64,000 bases of DNA from Ilex aquifolium (Eukaryota; Streptophyta; Magnoliopsida; Aquifoliales; Aquifoliaceae): assembly GCA_951799425.1 (NCBI GenBank), contig OX637397.1, positions 868,001 through 932,000 on the forward strand, in the 5' to 3' direction. Made by a program: the position numbers and the translations under genes. Below the pieces are notes generated by a model, which did not search any database, was not told where the DNA came from, and worked only from the letters and a program-made list of their open reading frames with translations. The number at the start of each line of letters is the position of its first letter. Position 1 is the first letter of the stretch. Below are positions 25,052 through 37,933 of the stretch, one piece after another.

Positions 25052-26187
25052 TTTCTGACATAACTTTTTACTCCGGTCTCTGATTAAGATGATTCTTGCT
25101 GCATTGTAAAGAATTCTTGAATCCCTAACCATTTTATTCACATCAAAAGTCATGAAAAATCCACTAGCATGGGCTCTATTGTAACGCAAGTTTGGTGTAA
25201 TAAGTAGTCCTCCTTTAAAATGAAATAGTATATCGGACATAACTTTTTCTCCCGAACTCGGACTGAGCTAACTCTTGCGGCATTGTAATGAGAACTTGAA
25301 ACCCTAACCAATATATTGAGATCAAAATTGGTGATTCATCTTCTAACAAGTTCGAAATGGTGATGGAAGTTTGGTATAGTTGCCCATTCCCCTCCACTAG
25401 GAAAAAAAAGTAATTTCCCATTCTTTAGTATTTCTGACATAACTTTTTACTCCGGTCTCTGATTAAGATGATTCTTGCTGCATTGTAAAGAATTCTTGAA
25501 TCCCTAACCATTTTATTCACATCAAAAGTCATGAAAAATTCACTAGCATGGGCTCTATTGTAACGCAAGTTTGGTGTAATAAGTAGTCCTCCTTTAAAAT
25601 GAAATAGTATATCGGACATAACTTTTTCTCCCGAACTCGGATTGAGCTAACTCTTGCGGCATTGTAATGAGAACTTGAAACCCGAACCAATATATTGAGA
25701 TCAAAATTGGTGATTCATCTTCTAACAAGTTCGAAATGGTGATGGAAGTTTGGTATAGTTGACCATTCCCCTCCACTAGGAAAAAAAAGTAATTTCCCAT
25801 TCTTTAGTATTATAACATAACTTTTTACTCCGGTCTCTGATTAAGATGATTCTTGCTGCATTGTAAAGAATTCTTGAATCCCTAACCATTTTATTCACAT
25901 CAAAAGTCATGAAAAATCCTCTAGCATGGGCTCTATTGTAACGCAAGTTTGGTGTAATAAGTAGTCCACCTTTAAAATGAAATAGTATATCGGACATAAC
26001 TTTTTCTCCCGAACTCGGATTGAGCTAACTCTTGCGGCATTGTAATGAGAACTTGAAACCCGAACCAATATATTGAGATCAAAATTGGTGATTCATCTTC
26101 TAACAAGTTCGAAATGGTGATGGAAGTTTGGTATAGTTGACCATTCCCCTCCACTAGGAAAAAAAAGTAATTTCCCATTCTTTAGTA
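25052..26187 (+). repeat. Trimer G-E-Y
   Basis: 1136 bp, Y at 25810. Regular order resumes here. G still has CGGACTGAG. Confidence 0.8.
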
Positions 26188-27323
26188 TTTCTGACATAAC
26201 TTTTTACTCCGGTCTCTGATTAAGATGATTCTTGCTGCATTGTAAAGAATTCTTGAATCCCTAACCATTTTATTCACATCAAAAGTCATGAAAAATCCAC
26301 TAGCATGGGCTCTATTGTAACGCAAGTTTGGTGTAATAAGTAGTCCTCCTTTAAAATGAAATAGTATATCGGACATAACTTTTTCTCCCGAACTCGGACT
26401 AAGCTAACTCTTGCGGCATTGTAATGAGAACTTGAAACCCTAACCAATATATTGAGATCAAAATTGGTGATTCATCTTCTAACAAGTTCGAAATGGTGAT
26501 GGAAGTTTGGTATAGTTGCCCATTCCCCTCCACTAGGAAAAAAAAGTAATTTCCCATTCTTTAGTATTTCTGACATAACTTTTTACTCCGGTCTCTGATT
26601 AAGATGATTCTTGCTGCATTGTAAAGAATTCTTGAATCCCTAACCATTTTATTCACATCAAAAGTCATGAAAAATTCACTAGCATGGGCTCTATTGTAAC
26701 GCAAGTTTGGTGTAATAAGTAGTCCTCCTTTAAAATGAAATAGTATATCGGACATAACTTTTTCTCCCGAACTCGGATTGAGCTAACTCTTGCGGCATTG
26801 TAATGAGAACTTGAAACCCTAACCAATATATTGAGATCAAAATTGGTGATTCATCTTCTAACAAGTTCGAAATGGTGATGGAAGTTTGGTATAGTTGACC
26901 ATTCCCCTCCACTAGGAAAAAAAAGTAATTTCCCATTCTTTAGTGTTATAACATAACTTTTTACTCCGGTCTCTGATTAAGATGATTCTTGCTGCATTGT
27001 AAAGAATTCTTGAATCCCTAACCATTTTATTCACATCAAAAGTCATGAAAAATCCTCTAGCATGGGCTCTATTGTAACGCAAGTTTGGTGTAATAATTAG
27101 TCCACCTTTAAAATGAAATAGTATATCGGACATAACTTTTTCTCCCGAACTCGGATTGAGCTAACTCTTGCGGCATTGTAATGAGAACTTGAAACCCGAA
27201 CCAATATATTGAGATCAAAATTGGTGATTCATCTTCTAACAAGTTCGAAATGGTGATGGAAGTTTGGTATAGTTGACCATTCCCCTCCACTAGGAAAAAA
27301 AAGTAATTTCCCATTCTTTAGTA
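26188..27323 (+). repeat. Trimer G-E-Y, young sub-block copy 1
   Basis: 1136 bp. Half B of G reads CGGACTAAG rather than CGGACTGAG, and half B of E before Y reads AAACCCTAA rather than AAACCCGAA. The Y at 26946 has a private AGTGTTATAAC. Confidence 0.8.
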
Positions 27324-28458
27324 TTTCTGACATAACTTTTTACTCCGGTCTCTGATTAAGATGATTCTTGCTGCATTGTAAAGAATTCTTGAATCCCTAA
27401 CCATTTTATTCACATCAAAAGTCATGAAAAATCCACTAGCATGGGCTCTATTGTAACGCAAGTTTGGTGTAATAAGTAGTCCTCCTTTAAAATGAAATAG
27501 TATATCGGACATAACTTTTTCTCCCGAACTCGGACTAAGCTAACTCTTGCGGCATTGTAATGAGAACTTGAAACCCTAACCAATATATTGAGATCAAAAT
27601 TGGTGATTCATCTTCTAACAAGTTCGAAATGGTGATGGAAGTTTGGTATAGTTGCCCATTCCCCTCCACTAGGAAAAAAAAGTAATTTCCCATTCTTTAG
27701 TATTTCTGACATAACTTTTTACTCCGGTCTCTGATTAAGATGATTCTTGCTGCATTGTAAAGAATTCTTGAATCCCTAACCATTTTATTCACATCAAAAG
27801 TCATGAAAAATTCACTAGCATGGGCTCTATTGTAACGCAAGTTTGGTGTAATAAGTAGTCCTCCTTTAAAATGAAATAGTATATCGGACATAACTTTTTC
27901 TCCCGAACTCGGATTGAGCTAACTCTTGCGGCATTGTAATGAGAACTTGAAACCCTAACCAATATATTGAGATCAAAATTGGTGATTCATCTTCTAACAA
28001 GTTCGAAATGGTGATGGAAGTTTGGTATAGTTGACCATTCCCCTCCACTAGGAAAAAAAAGTAATTTCCCATTCTTTAGTATTATAACATAACTTTTTAC
28101 TCCGGTCTCTGATTAAGATGATTCTTGCTGCATTGTAAAGAATTCTTGAATCCCTAACCATTTTATTCACATCAAAAGTCATGAAAAATCCTCTAGCATG
28201 GGCTCTATTGTAACGCAAGTTTGGTGTAATAAGTAGTCCACCTTTAAAATGAAATAGTATATCGGACATAAATTTTCTCCCGAACTCGGATTGAGCTAAC
28301 TCTTGCGGCATTGTAATGAGAACTTGAAACCCGAACCAATATATTGAGATCAAAATTGGTGATTCATCTTCTAACAAGTTCGAAATGGTGATGGAAGTTT
28401 GGTATAGTTGACCATTCCCCTCCACTAGGAAAAAAAAGTAATTTCCCATTCTTTAGTA
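27324..28458 (+). repeat. Trimer G-E-Y, young sub-block copy 2
   Basis: 1135 bp. It shares CGGACTAAG and the AAACCCTAA form of E with copy 1. Its Y (28082-28458) is 377 bp because it also loses a base near 28271 (CATAAATTTTCTC). Confidence 0.8.
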
Positions 28459-29595
28459 TTTCTGACATAACTTTTTACTCCGGTCTCTGATTAAGATGAT
28501 TCTTGCTGCATTGTAAAGAATTCTTGAATCCCTAACCATTTTATTCACATCAAAAGTCATGAAAAATCCACTAGCATGGGCTCTATTGTAACGCAAGTTT
28601 GGTGTAATAAGTAGTCCTCCTTTAAAATGAAATAGTATATCGGACATAACTTTTTCTCCCGAACTCGGACTAAGCTAAGTCTTGCGGCATTGTAATGAGA
28701 ACTTGAAACCCTAACCAATATATTGAGATCAAAATTGGTGATTCATCTTCTAACAAGTTCGAAATGGTGATGGAAGTTTGGTATAGTTGCCCATTCCCCT
28801 CCACTAGGAAAAAAAAGTAATTTCCCATTCTTTAGTATTTCTGACATAACTTTTTACTCCGGTCTCTGATTAAGATGATTCTTGCTGCATTGTAAAGAAT
28901 TCTTGAATCCCTAACCATTTTATTCACATCAAAAGTCATGAAAAATTCACTAGCATGGGCTCTATTGTAACGCAAGTTTGGTGTAATAAGTAGTCCTCCT
29001 TTAAAATGAAATAGTATATCGGACATAACTTTTTCTCCCGAACTCGGATTGAGCTAACTCTTGCGGCATTGTAATGAGAACTTGAAACCCTAACCAATAT
29101 ATTGAGATCAAAATTGGTGATTCATCTTCTAACAAGTTCGAAATTGTGATGGAAGTTTGGTATAGTTGGCCATTCCCCTCCACTAGGAAAAAAAAGTAAT
29201 TTCCCATTCTTTAGTATTTCTGACATAACTTTTTACTCCGGTCTCTGATTAAGATGATTCTTGCGGCATCGTAAAGAATTCTTGAATCCCTAACCATTTT
29301 ATTCACATCAAAAGTCATGAAAAATCCTCTAGCATGGGCACTATTGTAACGCAAATTTGGTGTAATAAGTAGTCCTCCTTTAAAATGAAATAGTATATCG
29401 GACATAACTTTTTCTCCCGAACTCGGATTGAGCTAACTCTTGCGGCATTGTAATGAGAACTTGAAACCCTAACCAATATATTGAGATCAAAATTGGTGAT
29501 TCATCTTCTAACAAGTTCGAAATGGTGATGGAAGTTTGGTATAGTTGGCCATTCCCCTCCACTAGGAAAAAAAAGTAATTTACCATTCTTTAGTA
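28459..29595 (+). repeat. Last trimer, G-E-D, closing domain 2
   Basis: 1137 bp. G shares CGGACTAAG with the two trimers before it, but the third slot is D, with GCAAATTTGG as in the D at 20127. The last half B ends TTTACCATTC, a private form at the border with domain 3. Confidence 0.8.
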
Positions 29596-29974
29596 TTTCT
29601 GACATAACTTTTTACTCCGGTCTCTGATTAAGATTATTCTTGCTGCATTGTAAAGAATTCTTGAATCCCTAACCATTTTATTCACATCAAAAGTCATGAA
29701 AAACCCTCTAGCATGGGCTCTATTGTAACGCAAGTTTGGTGTAATAAGTAGTCCACCTTTAAAATGAAATAGTATATCGGACATAACTTTTTCTCCCGAA
29801 CTCGGATTGAGCTAACTCTTGCGGCATTGAAATGAGAACTTGAATCCCTAACCAATATATTGAGATCAAAATTGGTGATTCATCTTCTAACAAGTTCGAA
29901 ATGGTGATGGAAGTTTGGTATAGTTGGCCATTCCCCTCCACTACGAAAAAAAAGTAATTTCCCATTCTTTAGTA
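29596..29974 (+). repeat. L-type monomer with CTACGAAA, copy 1
   Basis: Carries AGATTATTC in half A and AATCCCTAA plus CCACTACGAAA in half B. The same combination recurs 1516 bp (four monomers) downstream at 31112. Confidence 0.75.
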
Positions 29975-31111
29975 TTTCTGACATAACTTTTTACTCCGGT
30001 CTCTGATTAAGATGATTCTTGCTGCATTGTAAAGAATTCTTGAATCCCTAACCATTTTATTCACATCAAAAGTCATGAAAAATCCTCTAGCATGGGCTCT
30101 ATTGTAACGCAAGTTTGGTGTAATAAGTAGTCCTCCTTTAAAATGAAATAGTATATCGGACATAACTTTTTCTCCCGAACTCGGATTGAGCTAACTCTTG
30201 CGGCATTGTAATGAGAACTTGAAACCCTAACCAATATATTGAGATCAAAATTGGTGATTCATCTTCTAACAAGTTCGAAATGGTGATGGAAGTTTGGTAT
30301 AGTTGGCCATTCCCCTCCACTAGGAAAAAAAAGTAATTTCCCATTCTTTAGTATTTCTGACATAACTTTTTACTCCGGTCTCTGAATAAGATGATTCTTG
30401 CGGCATTGTAAAGAATTCTTGAATCCCTAACCATTTTATTCACATCAAAAGTCATGAAAAATCCTCTAGCATGGGCTCTATTGTAACGCAAGTTCGGTGT
30501 AATAAGTAGTCCACCTTTAAAATGAAATAGTATATCGGACATAACTTTTTCTCCCGAACTCGGATTGAGCTAACTCTTGCGGCATTGAAATGAGAACTTG
30601 AAACCCTAACCAATATATTAAGATCAAAATTGGTGATTCATCTTCTAACAAGTTCGAAATGGTGATGGAAGTTTGGTATAGTTGGCCATTCCCCTCCACT
30701 AGGAAAAAAAAGTAATTTCCCATTCTTTAGTATTTCTGACATAACTTTTTACTCCGGTCTCTGAATAAGATGATTCTTGTGGCATTGTAAAGAATTCTTG
30801 AATCCATAACCATTTTATTCAAATCAAAAGTCATGAAAAATCCTCTAGCATGGGCTCTATTGTAACGCAAGTTTGGTGTAATAAGCAGTCCTCCTTTAAA
30901 ATGAAATAGTATATCGGACATAACTTTTTCTCCCGAACTCGGATTGAGCTAACTCTTGCGGCATTGTAATGAGAACTTGAAACCCTAACCAATATATTGA
31001 GAGCAAAATTGGTGATTCATCTTCTAACAAGTTCGAAATGGTGATGGAAGTTTGGTATAGTTGGCCATTCCCCCCCACTAGGAAAAAAAAGTAATTTCCC
31101 ATTCTTTAGTA

Positions 31112-31490
31112 TTTCTGACATAACTTTTTACTCCGGTCTCTGATTAAGATTATTCTTGCTGCATTGTAAAGAATTCTTGAATCCCTAACCATTTTATTCA
31201 CATCAAAAGTCATGAAAAACTCTCTAGCATGGGCTCTATTGTAACGCAAGTTTGGTGTAATAAGTAGTCCACCTTTAAAATGAAATAGTATATCGGACAT
31301 AACTTTTTCTCCCGAACTCGGATTGAGCTAACTCTTGCGGCATTGAAATGAGAACTTGAATCCCTAACCAATATATTGAGATCAAAATTGGTGATTCATC
31401 TTCTAACAAGTTCGAAATGGTGATGGAAGTTTGGTATAGTTGGCCATTCCCCTCCACTACGAAAAAAAAGTAATTTCCCATTCTTTAGTA
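31112..31490 (+). repeat. L-type monomer with CTACGAAA, copy 2
   Basis: Matches the monomer at 29596 in all the marker changes listed there, with a few private changes (AAACTCTCTAG). The three monomers in between do not recur, so only the end of a 4-mer exchange is visible. Confidence 0.7.
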
Positions 31491-32248
31491 TTTCTGACAT
31501 AACTTTTTACTCCGGTCTCTGATTAAGATGATTCTTGCTGCATTGTAAAGAATTCTTGAATCCCTAACCATTTTATTCACATCAAAAGTCATGAAAAATC
31601 CACTAGCATGGGCTCTATTGTAACGCAAGTTTGGTGTAATAAGTAGTCCTCCTTTAAAATGAAATAGTATATCGGACATAACTTTTTCTCCCGAACTCGG
31701 ATTGAGCTAACTCTTGCGGCATTGTAATGAGAACTTGAAACCCTAACCAATATATTGAGATCAAAATTGGTGATTCATCTTTTAACAAGTTCGAAATGGT
31801 GATGGAAGTTTGGTATAGTTGACCATTCCCCTCCACAAGGAAAAAAAAGTAATTTATCATTCTTTAGTATTTCTGACATAACTTTTTACTCCGGTCTCTG
31901 ATTAAGATGATTCTTGCTGCATTGTAAAGAATTCTTGAATCCCTAACCATTTTATTCACATCAAAAGTCATGAAAAATCCTCTAGCATGGGCTCTATTGT
32001 AACGCAAGTTTGGTGTAATAAGTAGTCCTCCTTTAAAATGAAATAGTATATCGGACATAACTTTTTCTCCCGAACTCGGATTGAGCTAACTCTTGCGGCA
32101 TTGTAATGAGAACTTGAAACCCTAACCAATATATTGAGATCAAAATTGGTGATTCATCTTCTAACAAGTTCGAAATGGTGATGGAAGTTTGGTATAGTTG
32201 GCCATTCCCCTCCACTAGGAAAAAAAAATAATTTCCCATTCTTTAGTA

Positions 32249-33385
32249 TTTCTGACATAACTTTTTACTCCGGTCTCTGATTAAGATGATTCTTGCTGCA
32301 TTGTAAAGAATTCTTGAATCCATAACCATTTTATTCAAATCAAAAGTCATGAAAAATCCTCTAGCATGGGCTCTATTGTAACGCAAGTTTGGTGTAATAA
32401 GTAGTCCTCCTTTAAAATGAAATAGTATATCGGACATAACTTTTTCTCCCGAACTCGGATTGAGCTAACTCTTGCGGCATTGTAATGAGAACTTGAAACC
32501 CTAACCAATATATTGAGATCAAAATTGGTGATTCATCTTCTAACAAGTTTGAAATGGTGATGGAAGTTTGGTATAGTTGGCCATTCCCCTCCACTAGGAA
32601 AAAAAAATAATTTCCCATTCTTTAGTATTTCTGACATAACTTTTTACTCCGGTCTCTGATTAAGATGATTCTTGCTGCATTGTAAAGAATTCTTGAATCC
32701 ATAACCATTTTATTCAAATCAAAAGTCATGAAAAATCCTCTAGCATGGGCTCTATTGTAACGCAAGTTTGGTGTAATAAGTAGTCCTCCTTTAAAATGAA
32801 ATAGTATATCGGACATAACTTTTTCTCCCGAACTCGGATTGAGCTAACTCTTGCGGCATTGTAATGAGAACTTGAAACCCTAACCAATATATTGAGATCA
32901 AAATTGGTGATTCATCTTCTAACAAGTTTGAAATGGTGATGGAAGTTTGGTATAGTTGGCCATTCCCCTCCACTAGGAAAAAAAAATAATTTCCCATTCT
33001 TTAGTATTTCTGACATAACTTTTTACTCCGGTCTCTGATTAAGATGATTCTTGCTGCATTGTAAAGAATTCTTGAATCCATAACCATTTTATTCAAATCA
33101 AAAGTCATGAAAAATCCTCTAGCATGGGCTCTATTGTAACGCAAGTTTGGTGTAATAAGTAGTCCTCCTTTAAAATGCAATAGTATATCGGACATAACTT
33201 TTTCTCCCGAACTCGGATTGAGCTAACTCTTGCGGCATTGAAATGAGAACTTGAAACCCTAACCAATATATTGAGATCAAAATTGGTGATTCATCTTCTA
33301 ACATGTTCGAAATTGTGATGGAAGTTTGGTATAGTTGGCTATTCCCCTTCACTAGAAAAAAAAAGTAATTTCTCATTCTTTAGTA
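32249..33385 (+). repeat. Tandem triplet of V-family monomers
   Basis: Three consecutive monomers share ATTCAAATC and CCATAACC in half A. The first two are followed by AGTTTGAAATGG and an A9 tract in half B; the third is the V' form. Copy 2 of the 8-mer has only two V-family monomers here, so one monomer was gained or lost after the 8-mer duplication and balanced elsewhere in the unit. Confidence 0.75.
33007..33385 (+). repeat. V' monomer
   Basis: Defined by CCATAACC and AATGCAATAG in half A, then ACATGTTCGAAATTG, TTGGCTATT and TTTCTCATTC in half B. This copy adds private changes in half B (CCCTTCACTAGA). Confidence 0.8.
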
Positions 33386-34901
33386 TTTCTGACATAACTT
33401 TTTACTCCGGTCTCTGATTAAGATGATTCTTGCGGCATTGTAAAGAATTCTTGAATCCCTAACCATTTTATTCACATCAAAAGTCATGAAAAACCCTCTA
33501 GCATGGGCTCTATTGTAACGAAAGTTTGGTGTAATAAGTAGTCCACCTTTAAAATGAAATAGTATATCGGACATAACTTTTTCTCCCGAACTCGGATTGA
33601 GCTAACTCTTGCGGCATTGAAATGAGAACTTGAAACCCTAACCAATATATTGAGATCAAAATTGGTGATTCATCTTCTAACAAGTTCGAAATGGTGATGG
33701 AAGTTTGGTATAGTTGACCATTCCCCTCCACAAGGAAAAAAAAGTAATTTATCATTCTTTAGTATTTCTGACATAACTTTTTACTCCGGTCTCTGATTAA
33801 GATGATTCTTGCTGCATTGTAAAGAATTCTTGAATCCCTAACCATTTTATTCACATCAAAAGTCATGAAAAATCCTCTAGCATGGGCTCTATTGTAACGC
33901 AAGTTTGGTGTAATAAGTAGTCCTCCTTTAAAATGAAATAGTATATCGGACATAACTTTTTCTCCCGAACTCGGATTGAGCTAACTCTTGCGGCATTGTA
34001 ATGAGAACTTGAAACCCTAACCAATATATTGAGATCAAAATTGGTGATTCATCTTCTAACAAGTTCGAAATGGTGATGGAAGTTTGGTATAGTTGACCAT
34101 TCCCCTCCACTAGGAAAAAAAAGTAATTTCCCATTCTTTAGTATTTCTGACATAACTTTTTACTCCGGTCTCTGATTAAGATGATTCTTGCTGCATTGTA
34201 AAGAATTCTTGAATCCCTAACCATTTTATTCATATCAAAAGTCATGAAAAATCCTCTAGCATGGGCTCTATTGTAACGCAAGTTTGGTGTAATAAGTAGT
34301 CCTCCTTTAAAATGAAATAGTATATCGGACATAACTTTTTCTCCCGAACTCGGATTGAGCTAACTCTTGCGGCATTGTAATGAGAACTTGAAACCCTAAC
34401 CAATATATTGAGATCAAAATTGGTGATTCATCTTCTAACAAGTTCGAAATTGTGATGGAAGTTTGGTATAGTTGGCCATTCCCCTCCACTAGGAAAAAAA
34501 AGTAATTTCCCATTCTTTAGTATTTCTGACATAACTTTTTACTCCGGTCTCTGATTAAGATGATTCTTGCTGCATTGTAAAGAATTCTTGAATCCCTAAC
34601 CATTTTATTCACATCAAAAGTCATGAAAAATCCTCTAGCATGGGCTCTATTGTAACGCAAGTTTGGTGTAATAAGTAGTCCTCCTTTAAAATGAAATAGT
34701 ATATCGGACATAACTTTTTCTCCCGAACTCGGATTGAGCTAACTCTTGCGGCATTGTAATGAGAACTTGAAACCCTAACCAATATATTGAGATCAAAATT
34801 GGTGATTCATCTTTTAACAAGTTCGAAATGGTGATGGAAGTTTGGTATAGTTGACCATTCCCCTCCACAAGGAAAAAAAAGTAATTTATCATTCTTTAGT
34901 A

Positions 34902-37900
34902 TTTCTGACATAACTTTTTACTCCGGTCTCTGATTAAGATGATTCTTGCTGCATTGTAAAGAATTCTTGAATCCCTAACCATTTTATTCACATCAAAAGT
35001 CATGAAAAATCCTCTAGCATGGGCTCTATTGTAACGCAAGTTTGGTGTAATAAGTAGTCCTCCTTTAAAATGAAATAGTATATCGGACATAACTTTTTCT
35101 CCCGAACTCGGATTGAGATAACTCTTGCGGCATTGTAATGAGAACTTGAAACCCTAACCAATATATTGAGATCAAAATTGGTGATTCATCTTCTAACAAG
35201 TTTGAAATGGTGATGGAAGTTTGGTATAGTTGGCCATTCCCCTCCACTAGGAAAAAAAAATAATTTCCCATTCTTTAGTATTTCTGACATAACTTTTTAC
35301 TCCGGTCTCTGATTAAGATGATTCTTGCTGCATTGTAAAGAATTCTTGAATCCATAACCATTTTATTCAAATCAAAAGTCATAAAAAATCCTCTAGCATG
35401 GGCTCTATTGTAACGCAAGTTTGGTGTAATAAGTAGTCCTCCTTTAAAATGAAATAGTATATCGGACATAACTTTTTCTCCCGAACTCGGATTGAGCTAA
35501 CTCTTGCGGCATTGTAATGAGAACTTGAAACCCTAACCAATATATTGAGATCAAAATTGGTGATTCATCTTCTAACAAGTTTGAAATGGTGATGGAAGTT
35601 TGGTATAGTTGGCCATTCCCCTCCACTAGGAAAAAAAAATAATTTCCCATTCTTTAGTATTTCTGACATAACTTTTTACTCCGGTCTCTGATTAAGATGA
35701 TTCTTGCTGCATTGTAAAGAATTCTTGAATCCATAACCATTTTATTCAAATCAAAAGTCATGAAAAATCCTCTAGCATGGGCTTTATTGTAACGCAAGTT
35801 TGGTGTAATAAGTAGTCCTCCTTTAAAATGCAATAGTATATCGGACATAACTTTTTCTCCCGAACTCGGATTGAGCTAACTCTTGCGGCATTGAAATGAG
35901 AACTTGAAACCCTAACCAATATATTGAGATCAAAATTGGTGATTCATCTTCTAACATGTTCGAAATTGTGATGGAAGTTTGGTATAGTTGGCTATTCCCC
36001 TCCACTAGGAAAAAAAAGTAATTTCTCATTCTTTAGTATTTCTGACATAACTTTTTACTCCGGTCTCTGATTAAGATGATTCTTGCGGCATTGTAAAGAA
36101 TTCTTGAATCCCTAACCATTTTATTCACATCAAAAGTCATGAAAAATCCTCTAGCATGGGCTCTATTGTAACGCAAGTTTGGTGTAATAAGTAGTCCTCC
36201 TTTAAAATGAAATAGTATATCGGACATAACTTTTTCTCCCGAACTCGGATTGAGCTAACTCTTGCGGCATTGTAATGAGAACTTGAAACCCTAACCAATA
36301 TATTGAGATCAAAATTGGTGATTCATCTTCTAACAAGTTCGAAATGGTGATGGAAGTTTGGTATAGTTGGCCATTCCCCTCCACTAGGAAAAAAAAGTAA
36401 TTTCCCATTCTTTAGTATTTCTGACATAACTTTTTACTCCGATCTCTGATTAAGATGATTCTTGCTGCATTGTAAAGAATTCTTGAATCCCTAACCATTT
36501 TATTCACATCAAAAGTCATGAAAAACCCTCTAGCATGGGCTCTATTGTAACGCAAGTTTGGTGTAATAAGTAGTCCACCTTTAAAATGAAATAGTATATC
36601 GGACATAACTTTTTCTCCCGAACTCGGATTGAGCTAACTCTTGCGGCATTGAAATGAGAACTTGAAACCCTAACCAATATATTGAGATCAAAATTGGTGA
36701 TTCATCTTCTAACAAGTTCGAAATGGTGATGGAAGTTTGGTATAGTTGACCATTCCCCTCCGCAAGGAAAAAAAAGTAATTTATCATTCTTTAGTATTTC
36801 TGACATAACTTTTTACTCCGGTCTCTGATTAAGATGATTCTTGCTGCATTGTAAAGAATTCTTGAATCCCTAACCATTTTATTCACATCAAAAGTCATGA
36901 AAAATCCTCTAGCATGGGCTCTATTGTAACGCAAGTTTGGTGTAATAAGTAGTCCTCCTTTAAAATGAAATAGTATATCGGACATAACTTTTTCTCCCGA
37001 ACTCGGATTGAGCTAACTCTTGCGGCATTGTAATGAGAACTTGAAACCCTAACCAATATATTGAGATCAAAATTGGTGATTCATCTTCTAACAAGTTCGA
37101 AATGGTGATGGAAGTTTGGTATAGTTGACCATTCCCCTCCACTAGGAAAAAAAAGTAATTTCCCATTCTTTAGTATTTCTGACATAACTTTTTACTCCGG
37201 TCTCTGATTAAGATGATTCTTGCTGCATTGTAAAGAATTCTTGAATCCCTAACCATTTTATTCACATCAAAAGTCATGAAAAATCCTCTAGCATGGGCTC
37301 TATTGTAACGCAAGTTTGGTGTAATAAGTAGTCCTCCTTTAAAATGAAATAGTATATCGGACATAACTTTTTCTCCCGAACTCGGATTGAGCTAACTCTT
37401 GCGGCATTGTAATGAGAACTTGAAAACCTAACCAATATATTGAGATCAAAATTGGTGATTCATCTTCTAACAAGTTCGAAATTGTGATGGAAGTTTGGTA
37501 TAGTTGGCCATTCCCCTCCACTAGGAAAAAAAAGTAATTTCCCATTCTTTAGTATTTCTGACATAACTTTTTACTCCGGTCTCTGATTAAGATGATTCTT
37601 GCTGCATTGTAAAGAATTCTTGAATCCCTAACCATTTTATTCACATCAAAAGTCATGAAAAATCCTCTAGCATGGGCTCTATTGTAACGCAAGTTTGGTG
37701 TAATAAGTAGTCCTCCTTTAAAATGAAATAGTATATCGGACATACCTTTTTCTCCCGAACTCGGATTGAGCTAACTCTTGCGGCATTGTAATGAGAACTT
37801 GAAACCCTAACCAATATATTGAGATCAAAATTGGTGATTCATCTTCTAACAAGTTTGAAATGGTGATGGAAGTTTGGTATAGTTGGCCATTCCCCTCCAC

Positions 37901-37933
37901 TAGGAAAAAAAAATAATTTCCCATTCTTTAGTA
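34902..37933 (+). repeat. 8-mer HOR, copy 2 (3032 bp)
   Basis: Eight monomers in the order plain, V, V', plain, M (with GATCTCTG in half A), plain, plain, plain. It matches copy 1 at a 3032-bp offset except for the shift of the V/V' segment by one monomer. Confidence 0.75.
35660..36038 (+). repeat. V' monomer
   Basis: Carries all V' markers. It is followed at 36039 by a GCGG half A and at 36418 by a GATCTCTG half A, an order seen after other V' copies too. Confidence 0.8.

Larger units (their letters stand above)
10281..29595 (+). repeat. Domain 2: trimeric HOR array (51 monomers)
   Basis: Nineteen kilobases of a three-monomer HOR. Type G has AATCCACTAG in half A and usually CGGACTGAG in half B. 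Type E has AATTCACTAG. The third slot is either Y (TTATAACAT at its start, one base shorter, with AGTCCACC) or D (GCATCGTAAAG and GGGCACTATT). I count one progenitor Y*, 17 G, 17 E, 9 Y and 7 D, which sums to 51. Order from the left: Y* GEY GED ED GED GEY GEY GED GEY GED EY GED GE GY G GE GEY GEY GEY GED. The half B of E tends to follow the next slot: AAACCCGAA before Y, TTCGAAATTG before D. Confidence 0.9.
31870..34901 (+). repeat. 8-mer HOR, copy 1 (3032 bp)
   Basis: Eight monomers, preceded by an M-type half B with CATCTTTTAAC (near 31780). Markers shared with copy 2 at +3032 bp include the M half B at about 33565, the V monomer at 32249 and the CATCTTTTAAC change near 34811. Order: plain, V, V, V', M, plain, plain, M. 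Confidence 0.75.

Noticed and set aside
11418-28458. Type Y monomers as a different repeat family
   Set aside because: They align over their full length to the consensus with one lost base and a few substitutions, so they are variants of the same satellite.
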